Shown here: positions 8,531 to 18,000 of the stretch, in pieces
How the letters are laid out: each line of letters opens with the position of its first letter
Numbering within the stretch: position 1 is the first letter of the stretch
Source of the DNA: Alteromonas aestuariivivens
Lineage (GTDB): Bacteria; Pseudomonadota; Gammaproteobacteria; Enterobacterales; Alteromonadaceae
NCBI RefSeq assembly: GCF_003367475.1
Contig: NZ_QRHA01000005.1
Span: forward strand, 186,001-250,000
Direction: 5' to 3'
Length of the DNA: 64,000 nt
Notes under the pieces: generated by a model
The model's database searches: none
Seen by the model: the letters and a program-made list of their open reading frames with translations, nothing else
What the model was told of the DNA's origin: nothing
Made by a program: the position numbers and the translations under genes

Positions 8531-11323
8531 TTACTGGTCGCAATGACTCAGTTCAGGGTCGCCCACTATCTGATTGTTGGTCTTGATGATATAGGCCATG
8601 TCATAGGTCTCTAAATCGAACGCCAGTAGCGCGCTATATCCGGGTTTATTGGCAATATCGGAGATGATCATGTAATCCATCCCGCCCTCTATCACCATCG
8701 ACTTAACGTCTCCGATTGGCGGTTGATTTTCCTGTGCCGGGCTAGCCACGACTTTGGCAACCAAGGTATCGGACGTCGCGATTTCGCTGAGATCAATCTC
8801 ATAGATAAGCTTATTTTGGTTATCCGCGACGTATGCCTTTCTGCGTTCGCTGGAGACGGCAATGGCATCTGCCTGGTAGAGCTTCACTGCATCACCAAAC
8901 TCATCAACCAGATTGACGATGGAATGGGATGTTTCAGGAGAATAACTTTCTGAGACCGGCATCTTCCGCAGGTTGGTCAGCCCGTTGTTGCCCATCGTAG
9001 TGTTATCCTTTCCGTCCAGAACCAGTACGTACTCTTCATACTGAGCTTCGGAAGCCGGATCGGTGTTGGGGACACTCAGGATATCAAGACTGACGGCATT
9101 ATTATTCAGGTTCTGAGCATCTTCTGCGGCAGAGGTTTCTTTAGCAACCACACCAATGCCGCTACCAAACCCCTTGAAAACAAAGTCTTCAATTTTGGGC
9201 GTCTTCATGCCCACAATCGCCTGATACTCTTTCTGCTGGTTGAAGTTGGATTTCGAACTCATAAAGAACGTCTGACCATTAGCGGTATACGCCATGTGAC
9301 CAGGCTGCTTGGTGCCTTCCCAGTTGGTCTGGAACTGGCCTTTGTTGGAATAGCTAACGTCGCCATCCAAGTCATCGTCAGAATAGTAGGCCAGGTTACC
9401 CGGCGAACTGCTCACCACTACCCCGCCAATTTCTGGTATTGCATGGTTGAACTGGATACCGTTCACACCGGCATCCTGCCAGGACCAGGGCAGCGTTAGA
9501 CACACCGGCTTGTCTTTTCCGGACAGTGGGTAACGCCAGATGATACCGGGCGCCTGATTGCCCGTTATGTCATCGTTATTGCTACTGCGATCCAACAGGA
9601 ACAGTGCATTGTCACGGGGGTCCCAGGTCAAATCCGCAATGTGCTCCAGCACCGATGTAGTCATGTGTGACGGGAACACATCAATGTTGTCTTCAACACG
9701 CAAAATTTCGGTAACCGATGGCTCACTTTCGGCCACCTGGGTTTCACCGCGCTTGAGGTTGGAATAAGCTTTGACCAGAAACTCGTTCTCGCCGGCGTTC
9801 AATGGTGCTTCGAACTGCCATTGATAAACATTGCGCTTAACCAGTTCTTCGCTGATCGCAGAAGTCACCATTTCCGATGCTTCGGCATCAAGTTCAAACT
9901 GCGTTTGGTCAAGAACCGCAACAAGCACCTCATTACCGGTAATCGGATCAATCGAATACACTTCAATTTTCTCTACCTGGTACTCATCGGGAATGGTCGC
10001 GTCATCCACCTTTCCGTTGTTGCTGAAATCGAGTTGATCCTGAGTAATTTCTACCGAACCGCGCAGCAGCACCGTATTTTTCAGCGTTGCAGAGTTGGAT
10101 ACCGGGTAGTCCCAGGCCAGCTCAGGACCGGGAAGATAATCGATTGGCTGGGTGTGAACCACAGCACTGTCAAACAGTTGTTCAGTACCCTGCTCACCTA
10201 CTGTTACGTGTATTTCCAGCTCTTTATCATAATAAAGAGCTGTATCTTCACCGTCTTTGCTTTGAATTCTCAGGTAGAGTTTCTGCCCTTCACGAACCGT
10301 CAACGATGTCTCGCCTGGGATGTAAGACTGGTAGTCCTCATCGTCGGTGGTATTGATGGCGTACAGAATGTCAAAGTCCTGGTAATCGCCTTTGGTGATC
10401 ACCACCGGCGCATTGGTGTTGTAGCCACCAAATGTAATAGGTGCCATATCGAAATAGCGGCCCGGCTTCAGATTACGTTTGCTGGTCAAAAAATTGGTTT
10501 TCAGATCCAGCTGGCCGTCTCTCACGCCAGTATTAACAATAAATTCATCGGTATGGTTACCAACCTGCAGCACCGCCTGATAGGCCTTCTCCCAGTGGTC
10601 ATCGGTCAAATCAAAGGTAGGGGTAATGTTGGTAAAATAAGTCAGCGTGCCCGGTTCGGCTGTCAGCGCAGCTTCCATACCGAAGTACTGCTGCAAATCC
10701 ACGTCGAGGGTCTTGTCCAGTTCATACTTGAACAGACCTTCACTGGTCACATCGATGGCGTCTTCCAGTGGTACCGGCGTAAAACTCATCAGCTCATAAA
10801 TGTAGGCTTCGTCATCACAGGGTTCCAGCGGCGCATCTTCCGGCTGGGCTGGTACCGGGCGACCATTTTTCTCGGCGTCTTCTTTCTCGGCCTGCCAGTT
10901 ATTCTGGGCCGTCAAATTGGCCGCGGCGGTATTGTCATTTCTGGCGTCACAGCTATCCAGTGTCTGTTCAATACTCTTTGCAACCCTTGGGTCATACACG
11001 GTACCGGAGATATCCATTACACTGACAATCGATACAGGGACTTTGGCATCTTCACTCATCCCGTAGATACCACCACTGCGCATTTTGGTCTGAAAATCCG
11101 CGTCAACGTCGGAACGCTGATAGTAGTACTCAATACCGTTTTCACCCTCACGGGCTTTTCGTATAAAGCCGTAACCGTCCTGATAGATGATTGGCTGAAT
11201 ATTGGTGTTGGTGCCGGTCACAATACCAGCTTGATCTAATTCCGTATCACAGCCCATCAACATGGAGCAAAAGATACCCATGGAGGTAAAAGCCAGCAGT
11301 GTTTTGTGTTCGTTTATTTTCAT
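8531..11323 (-). CDS. Large lipoprotein directly downstream of the TonB receptor (first copy)
   Basis: 930 residues from the ATG at 11323. An ATG nine bases earlier is in frame, but it abuts the CGGGA ribosome site, which is well spaced only for 11323. The signal peptide ends in LMGC (Cys25). A charged segment rich in Asn, Glu and Pro lies near residues 145-170. The middle holds Ig-like strands (for example SATLKNTVLLRGSVEIT, also seen in the paralogue as NTLILRGRANL). The C-terminal third reads as a beta-propeller (DPRDNALFLLDRSSNN, KAYVADNQNKLIYEIDL). The family is not recognised. Shared motifs with the next gene and its place straight after the TonB receptor point to an outer-membrane surface protein that helps capture glycan; the function is inferred from context only. 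Confidence 0.55.
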   Translation of the reverse strand: MKINEHKTLLAFTSMGIFCSMLMGCDTELDQAGIVTGTNTNIQPIIYQDGYGFIRKAREGENGIEYYYQRSDVDADFQTKMRSGGIYGMSEDAKVPVSIVSVMDISGTVYDPRVAKSIEQTLDSCDARNDNTAAANLTAQNNWQAEKEDAEKNGRPVPAQPEDAPLEPCDDEAYIYELMSFTPVPLEDAIDVTSEGLFKYELDKTLDVDLQQYFGMEAALTAEPGTLTYFTNITPTFDLTDDHWEKAYQAVLQVGNHTDEFIVNTGVRDGQLDLKTNFLTSKRNLKPGRYFDMAPITFGGYNTNAPVVITKGDYQDFDILYAINTTDDEDYQSYIPGETSLTVREGQKLYLRIQSKDGEDTALYYDKELEIHVTVGEQGTEQLFDSAVVHTQPIDYLPGPELAWDYPVSNSATLKNTVLLRGSVEITQDQLDFSNNGKVDDATIPDEYQVEKIEVYSIDPITGNEVLVAVLDQTQFELDAEASEMVTSAISEELVKRNVYQWQFEAPLNAGENEFLVKAYSNLKRGETQVAESEPSVTEILRVEDNIDVFPSHMTTSVLEHIADLTWDPRDNALFLLDRSSNNDDITGNQAPGIIWRYPLSGKDKPVCLTLPWSWQDAGVNGIQFNHAIPEIGGVVVSSSPGNLAYYSDDDLDGDVSYSNKGQFQTNWEGTKQPGHMAYTANGQTFFMSSKSNFNQQKEYQAIVGMKTPKIEDFVFKGFGSGIGVVAKETSAAEDAQNLNNNAVSLDILSVPNTDPASEAQYEEYVLVLDGKDNTTMGNNGLTNLRKMPVSESYSPETSHSIVNLVDEFGDAVKLYQADAIAVSSERRKAYVADNQNKLIYEIDLSEIATSDTLVAKVVASPAQENQPPIGDVKSMVIEGGMDYMIISDIANKPGYSALLAFDLETYDMAYIIKTNNQIVGDPELSHCDQ

Positions 11324-11358
11324 TTTATGCATTCCCGATATTCTGTAGCGCGACCTGA

Positions 11359-14300
11359 TTAATCGAAACGGGCTCTGATGCCCAGAGTGTAATAAGGTCC
11401 GGTTTGATTGAGCTGACGCAACAAGTGTTTGGTGTTGTCTACATCACCCACGTAAGAACGTCGGGGTTCGTCCAACACATTCGTTGCCTGCAGAAACACG
11501 GTTACGCCGTTAAAGCGATAACTCATTGAAAGGTCGAGAGTGGCAAATTCATCATTCCATACCGGTACCGACACGCTTTTCTGGCGATAATCGGTCGCAC
11601 CGGTAACGTCGGTAAACGACTCATAAAGAATGGGTTCGGGGCCGGCAGAACTCAGGGATACGAAGGACTCGTCCCTATAGTTATACGCGGCGCGGAAGTT
11701 AAAGCCGTATTTGTCGTAGAACAGGATCAGGTTGGCACTGTTTTCTGATAAGTCCTTGATTGGCAAAACACTGCCATCCAACTCGTTGTAACCTGCAGCC
11801 TGGCTGCTGTCGGTAAAGGTATAGTTGGTTTGCACACCGAAACCACTCAGGAAGCCCGGCAGGTACTCAAACGTATGTGTCGCTGCCAGTTCAACCCCCT
11901 GAACGCTCCCCTCATCACCGTTCACCGGCTGGCGGATGGTAACCGGATCATCGAACAACCCGTTTAGATTTCGGTCAGTTGGTGAGATGTAGTTGGTAAA
12001 GGAGTCGGTCAGGAAATCTTTCAGCTCCTTGTAGTAAATCGCTGCACTGAACTGGTTTACGTCGCTTTGATACCACTCCCAGGAGAGATCATAGTTCGAC
12101 GCCTTTTCAGGCTTAAGCTGCGGATTACCGCGGTTGCCACTGAAACCGAAAGTGGGAACACTGAATGTGGGGCTCAAATCAACCGGGTTGGGCCGGGTCA
12201 TGGTTTTGGAATAAGCAAAACGCAGGAACATGTTCTCAGTCAGTAACAGGTTGAAGTTGAATGATGGCAATACGTTTGCGTAAGACCCCTCGTAACTTAC
12301 CGGCGTATAGTTGGTGGCATTTCGGGTATCGAAATCATCCAGAGGGCGCCAAGTGTCCTCATCCACTATGCGGGTTTTATTCATACCCAATGACGACACC
12401 TCAGTTTCGACGTAACGCACACCAATGTTGCCTGAAAACGGCAGATCAAAAATAACGTTCTCGAAATTGGCTTTGAAGTAAATGGCCTTGGTCGTTTCTT
12501 CGATTAGATAAGGGTAATCCTGATCAGCCAGGTAGGTAGCCGCAGGAATATCCAGTAGGTAGTTATATTCCCGCCAGTTTTCAGGTGTTTCATCACCAAC
12601 AGGATATTCCATTCTATCTGTACAGATGCGCTGGTTATCTTTGTCATACAAAGTACAGTTGCCACCTGAGCGCCCCGGAAACATATCACCAATAAACTGG
12701 GCCAAATCATTGTGGCTCATGGTGCTGCCAAGCCAGCCTGGCAGTGTTTCACCACCGTTTCCTGCAAACGTGTTGGTTACCGGGTTAAGGAATCTGGACA
12801 GGTAGTTGTTAACGCCGTAATGTTCCTCAAACACCTGGTCAGTCCAGGCTATGGTTGGATTGCTCCAGCCAATATTGCCCCCAAGCATGGTTTCGGTTGT
12901 CAGGTCCTGGTCATATGCACGCCAGTTGTCGGAGGTAATTGAAAAGCTATTGGGGGAGTTGTATTCCAGTTCATTGCGTCTGCGGTTGACATTGTTGTTC
13001 GCCAATCGGGCGCCGAACTCTACTTTGGTAAGAAAATCACCATCGACAAAGTAATCAAAATCCAAAGCCAGAGAGTCTTTCTTGTTCTGATGGTATTCAC
13101 GGTTGCCGCCTAATCCAGTGACAGTATAGATATCCGGATTGAGCAAAGCGTTTTTCATCGCTTCAACGCTACCGTCGTCGACGACCACACCAACAGTAGG
13201 CAAATCGCCCGGGCTGGCGTAATCATAGTACACATTAACACTGGACAGGTTTACGCTGGCTTCTTCCTGATTGAGGATTTCCTCATCAACCCTTTGCTGT
13301 ATGACGCCCGCCCCCATATTCATGGAATAGCGCTCAGCTTCCCTCTCCGAACTGGCAAACGCATACACGGCGTTCATAAGCAGGTTGTCGGTGATCTGAT
13401 ATTCCATACCAAACTGGAAGGATTCCTGCACTTCGCTGTCTTCATTGCTGTCAAAACCGACCGAAACCGGAGGGTTATAAAGGTTGCCCACCGGCGTGAC
13501 GGTACCGGTCTGGACAAAATAGCGATCCAACATTCCGTTGTAAGGTGCATATTCTGGCGCCGCTCCTGCAGCCACCTCATCCGGGTTGATCACAATCAGC
13601 TCATTATCCACAGGGTTACGTGACCAGCCAGTCAGAATGCTGGGGCTCTCATCGATAACAGTGCCGTCCAGATCACGGTCCAGAAAATAATTCTTGTCAG
13701 AGTTGGTTCTGAAATTTATGCCCTGCTTGGTGTTAGCTCTGTCCAGTTCCATGCGTATAGCACTGACACTGAATTCCAGATCGGAATTGGGTCGCCACTG
13801 AATGGCGCTGTCGAACGACATCCGATCGTCCTGAAAAGGCTTCTGATCGATAAAAATATTGTCCGGCCGAAAAATAGTCTTTCCGGCAGCTTGCGGGCTG
13901 TGCGCAATTTGGTTTTCGATCATTGGAGCCCAGTTGCTGAAATAGCTGTGGGAGTCCCGGTAGCTGGTTTCAGCCGAAGTGTTGATCAAAAATCCAATCT
14001 CACCCCAACTGTCCAGGTCAAATTTGCTGGTACCCATCAGGGAAAACTTGTGCCCGTTGTCCTCAGCCAGGTCGTCACGGGTGCCCTGACCAGACAGGTT
14101 CACCGTAGTTTTCTTGAAATCGAGGGGCTTGAAAGTATGCAACCGTACCGTAGCGCCTGAGGCACCTTCTACCATATCTGCGGTGGGAGACTTGATAACT
14201 TCAATTCGGGAAAACAGTGACGAATCCACCGCATTAAAGCTATTAGAACGGGAATCGGAGCTGCTGCCCATATCTTGGCCATTGATTTCCACCCGGTTTT

Positions 14301-14646
14301 GAGTGAGGCCACGAACCTGAAAGCCGGAGCCCTGCCCGGTTTCATCGCGGTTGATTTGAACGCCGGTAACCCGTTGCAACGCTTCGGCGATGTTGTTGTC
14401 TGGCAGTTGGCCAATATCTTCGGCAGAAATGGCGTCAAGGATCTGGTCGGCGTTCTTCTTTAAAAAAGCCGCATCGCGTAATGAGCTTCGCACACCCCGT
14501 ACACTGATCACCTCAACGACGTCTTCTTCTTCGTCGGCTTTTTTCTCAGCTTCCTGCGCACTGGCAATTCCACACAAGGGAACCAGCGCTGCAGACAAAA
14601 ACAAGTGATGTCGAATCTGCTTCGTAAGGGATTTTATCTTGAACAT
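11359..14646 (-). CDS. TonB-dependent outer-membrane receptor (Xanthomonas/Caulobacter type)
   Basis: 1095 residues. A signal peptide ends near ASAQEAE and is followed by an acidic stretch and a TonB-box-like VVEVISVRG. The plug domain carries the typical phrases AEDIGQLPDNNIAEALQRV, GVQINRDETG and VRGL. The rest is a long 22-strand-type barrel ending in the aromatic-terminated strand YYTLGIRARFD. This subfamily imports oligosaccharides and other large substrates in Proteobacteria, powered by TonB-ExbBD (not in this window). It is the first gene of a four-gene minus-strand operon and faces the HTCS regulator across a 449-bp gap, which suggests that the regulator controls it. Substrate specificity cannot be read from sequence. 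Confidence 0.9.
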   Translation of the reverse strand: MFKIKSLTKQIRHHLFLSAALVPLCGIASAQEAEKKADEEEDVVEVISVRGVRSSLRDAAFLKKNADQILDAISAEDIGQLPDNNIAEALQRVTGVQINRDETGQGSGFQVRGLTQNRVEINGQDMGSSSDSRSNSFNAVDSSLFSRIEVIKSPTADMVEGASGATVRLHTFKPLDFKKTTVNLSGQGTRDDLAEDNGHKFSLMGTSKFDLDSWGEIGFLINTSAETSYRDSHSYFSNWAPMIENQIAHSPQAAGKTIFRPDNIFIDQKPFQDDRMSFDSAIQWRPNSDLEFSVSAIRMELDRANTKQGINFRTNSDKNYFLDRDLDGTVIDESPSILTGWSRNPVDNELIVINPDEVAAGAAPEYAPYNGMLDRYFVQTGTVTPVGNLYNPPVSVGFDSNEDSEVQESFQFGMEYQITDNLLMNAVYAFASSEREAERYSMNMGAGVIQQRVDEEILNQEEASVNLSSVNVYYDYASPGDLPTVGVVVDDGSVEAMKNALLNPDIYTVTGLGGNREYHQNKKDSLALDFDYFVDGDFLTKVEFGARLANNNVNRRRNELEYNSPNSFSITSDNWRAYDQDLTTETMLGGNIGWSNPTIAWTDQVFEEHYGVNNYLSRFLNPVTNTFAGNGGETLPGWLGSTMSHNDLAQFIGDMFPGRSGGNCTLYDKDNQRICTDRMEYPVGDETPENWREYNYLLDIPAATYLADQDYPYLIEETTKAIYFKANFENVIFDLPFSGNIGVRYVETEVSSLGMNKTRIVDEDTWRPLDDFDTRNATNYTPVSYEGSYANVLPSFNFNLLLTENMFLRFAYSKTMTRPNPVDLSPTFSVPTFGFSGNRGNPQLKPEKASNYDLSWEWYQSDVNQFSAAIYYKELKDFLTDSFTNYISPTDRNLNGLFDDPVTIRQPVNGDEGSVQGVELAATHTFEYLPGFLSGFGVQTNYTFTDSSQAAGYNELDGSVLPIKDLSENSANLILFYDKYGFNFRAAYNYRDESFVSLSSAGPEPILYESFTDVTGATDYRQKSVSVPVWNDEFATLDLSMSYRFNGVTVFLQATNVLDEPRRSYVGDVDNTKHLLRQLNQTGPYYTLGIRARFD

Positions 14647-15095
14647 TCGGTTTTCCCATTTACTTTTGAGTCAACCGCCATCCTAGTTACATTATGTAAA
14701 CATTCACTGACCAAATATCTTTAAATTACTAACATTTTTTCCCGCCGCACAAGATTTCCTCGTCGCTAAAGCCTTAAAAATGTTGCCTACTCCCTTCTCA
14801 GATTAAATTTTTTACTATAATTAACAAACACTTAAACCAACACCATCGTCACCAAACAAGATAGTATTAATATTCCGCTAATAATTGTATTATTTTATTA
14901 CCTTAAAGGGTTGATCAGTGAGCAATTCTTAACCGACAGTTAACAAAAAGGCTCATGCCGGGACAAAAAAAGATGCTTTGTCAGTACCGTGGGGACAAAA
15001 AGACAGTGCGGAAATCTGCGGTTGGAAGCCTTTTTTACCACAGCGAAATCCTCATTCAGCCCCAATTATTGCAAGCGTCTAAAGGGTGATGAACA
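14647..15095 (+). promoter_or_regulatory. Divergent AT-rich control region between the TonB receptor and HTCS genes
   Basis: 449 bases without a gene, clearly richer in A+T than the flanks. It holds the palindrome TTACATTATGTAA at 14687-14699 upstream of the receptor gene, a TATAAT hexamer at 14816-14821 in plus orientation, and a direct repeat GGGACAAAAA at 14960-14969 and 14992-15001, a 32-bp spacing that places the copies on the same helix face. These are candidates for promoter elements and HTCS binding sites, but none has an independent match, and a well-spaced -35 box is not obvious. Confidence 0.4.
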
Positions 15096-18000
15096 ATGCA
15101 TGACAATCGAATACGGGTCCGACATTGCCAGTCTTATGACACAAATAAGCAAACACTTCCCTTTTCATCGGTGAACAATTTGTTAGAATGGCTTAAAAAA
15201 TATGTTGTACCTGTTGTGCCAAAAAATACCTTATTTCTCCTGCTAGCCTGCCTGCTTTACATTTCTTCCAGCGCGGGTGCCAGCAGTTCCTCGCTGTTAC
15301 CCAGCCTGTTTAGCAGCGGGTATCGCTGGCATGACGTTGAAGGTATGAACAATCAAAATATCCGAAATGCAGTATTTGATGAATGGGGAACCTTGTGGAT
15401 TGCCACTACCAATGGTTTAGCCACCTTCGATGGATTAACCCTTACCCCGATTTCGCAGTCTGATGGCAACGCCCCAATGGGTGAAATCCGGGCCATTCAC
15501 TGGGTAAACAGTGATGCAGGATACGCCATTGGTCTTAGAGGCATTTGGTATTTCAGCGATGGCAAGTGGCAACCCATTTCAGATGATCTCACTCTGTTCC
15601 CGTCAAAATATACGCACCAGATTCTGCACCCTCAGCAGGCCTCGGACGGCTCAGTGTGGTTTTCCGCTGAACGGGAGGTGGTCAGATTGTCCGGCCGTCA
15701 GATTCAACGTTTTGCGATTAACCATAGCCGACTGACAAACCTGCTGGTTGATAATAGCGACCGTATCTGGTTGGCCGAAGAACAAACGGGCTCGGTTATC
15801 CGCTATCGGTATCAAAACGGTGTGCTTCAGGAGACAAAACAGTGGCCTGAGCTGTTTCCTACAGATCATACCAAATCCATCCCGGGGATTTCCCAATTCG
15901 TTACAACACCGGGTGGTGATATCTGGCTGATCAACAGCCTGAGCAATTCCGCTCCATTGAGGCTCTCTGCCACCAGCAAAGAATGGCAAGCCATAACCTT
16001 GCCCCAGGTTGTTGGAAGAAATATAAATTTCAGCCTGCTGGCATTAAGCGAGCAGGAATTGCTGATGACTTCCGGCAGTGAAATTTTATACAGCACTGAT
16101 GGTGGCGATACGTGGGACCGGGTCGATCCCAGCTTGCACACAACAAGTTACAGTATGTACGGAAACCTGTTGAGACTCTCTGCGGATAACCGCCTGCTTA
16201 TCATAGAACCAACCATCGGTGTGCAAATGTACTCGTTGCCGGTCGACCAGCCGGTTCACTATGCAAACAAACTCTTTCAGTGTGAAGACGCAAAAGGCCG
16301 ATTACACTTCATCGGGCGGGACAACAGTGTATGGGTTAACACTCCAGCCTCTGAACAATGGAACAGGATCCTTCCCAAGGAAAGCGGTATTGAGCGCCCT
16401 CTGAATGTAATGTGCGCCACCAACGGAACTCTGTGGGTAAGCGGCTCTACAAACAACACTGCGGCAATCAGCTATCGCGAAAATGGCGAATGGCACCCGC
16501 ATAGCTTCCCGGATTTCGGTGAATCCATCCATTACCAGTCCCCCAGGGAAGACCATCAGGGAAGGTTTTATTTTGGCAATAACTACTACTCCAGCCAGAC
16601 TTTCCCTGATGCCAGAAACCTCATTCGGTTTACCCGCATAAATGGCCGCTACGTTCATGAATACCTGCCCATTTCCTATCCAAAAGTTTCCCGGATAATT
16701 CCACTGCACGACGGCAGCCTTGTGCTTGGTGGATTGCAGCTAAGGCATTTATCAGCTCTGGGAATCAAAGATTTTCCTATTCCCTCCACCCAAAATACCA
16801 CCTGGACTGACGATGTGCTCAAAGTGGGGGATGATCATTTCTGGGTAGCACGCTGGGGGGGCGGTATCAACATTTATGACCAGGGTAACTGGCGCGAAAT
16901 TGATACCTACAATCTGCTTGGCACCAAAAAAATTGCCAACTTGATCAGCTTAAACAGTGGTGAAATACTGGCGTTGACCGACAAGGGTCTCGCCCAGTAC
17001 CGGCACAATGAATGGCAAAATCTTACTGCGCTCAATGTGCACGGTGAAAGCCGGGCAACCTCACTGCATCACAGCAGCGATGGCTCTATATGGGTTGGTC
17101 ACTTTGACCGTAAGTGGTGGGCAATTGGTGGCCAGCTTGACACTGGGGATGATTTTCATACTACCCGGATATGGCCGGACAACGACGCACCTCAAACCAG
17201 ACTGATGCCTATCGAGAATAAAAACGATGCTGCCGGGCCATTACTGGTCGAATGGAAAGGTATGGATCTCTGGTCCCAGACGTTAAGCAACCAGCTTGAA
17301 TTCTCCTATCGTTTAAACCGGGAGCCCTGGTCACCTTTTTCCACCGACAATTCCACGATTTTACGCGGACTGCAGGAAGGAGAATACCTTCTTGAAGTGC
17401 GGGCACGGGACGGCCACGGAAATATTGACAGCACGCCAGCAAGTGCAAATTTTGAGGTAGTTCCGCCATTTTATCAAACACGCTGGTTTACCCTGCTGAT
17501 GATATTGACACCGCTTCTGATTGCCTGCCTGTTCTCGTTGCTATTAATGCAGCGACTGCAAACCAGTCGTAAGATTGCCAAAGCTAGGATGCGCTTTCTT
17601 ACCAATATTTCCCATGAAATTCGTACTCCCCTGACGCTTATCATGGGGCCGCTTGAAAAACAGGTGAAACTGGCAGCGGAAAATTCCACTACGCACAAAG
17701 ATCTTACCCTCGCACTCAATAATGCCAATCGGCTTTACGAACTGGTTGAGCAGCTACTGGATTACCGTCGGGTCCGGCACGGAAAACACCTCATCAAACC
17801 CCAACGTAAAGACCTGGTGGCATTTCTGAAAATGCTCATTGCTCACTTCGAGCATCTGGCGGCAAGCCGCCACCAGCGCATTCGGCTGGTCTGCAATCTG
17901 GACCAGTATTATTGCTTTTTTGATCCCGATACGTTCAGCAAGATCCTGGACAATCTGCTGATCAATGCCCTGAAATATTCCGATGAAGGAACTGAAGTTA

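Noticed and set aside
9821-11239. 472-codon open frame antisense to the first large lipoprotein gene
   Set aside because: Long, but wholly antisense to a signal-peptide-bearing gene of an obvious operon; no motif was recognised.
14989-15174. 61-codon frame ahead of the HTCS gene
   Set aside because: It starts at a GTG without a ribosome site and overlaps the HTCS start; its composition does not look coding.
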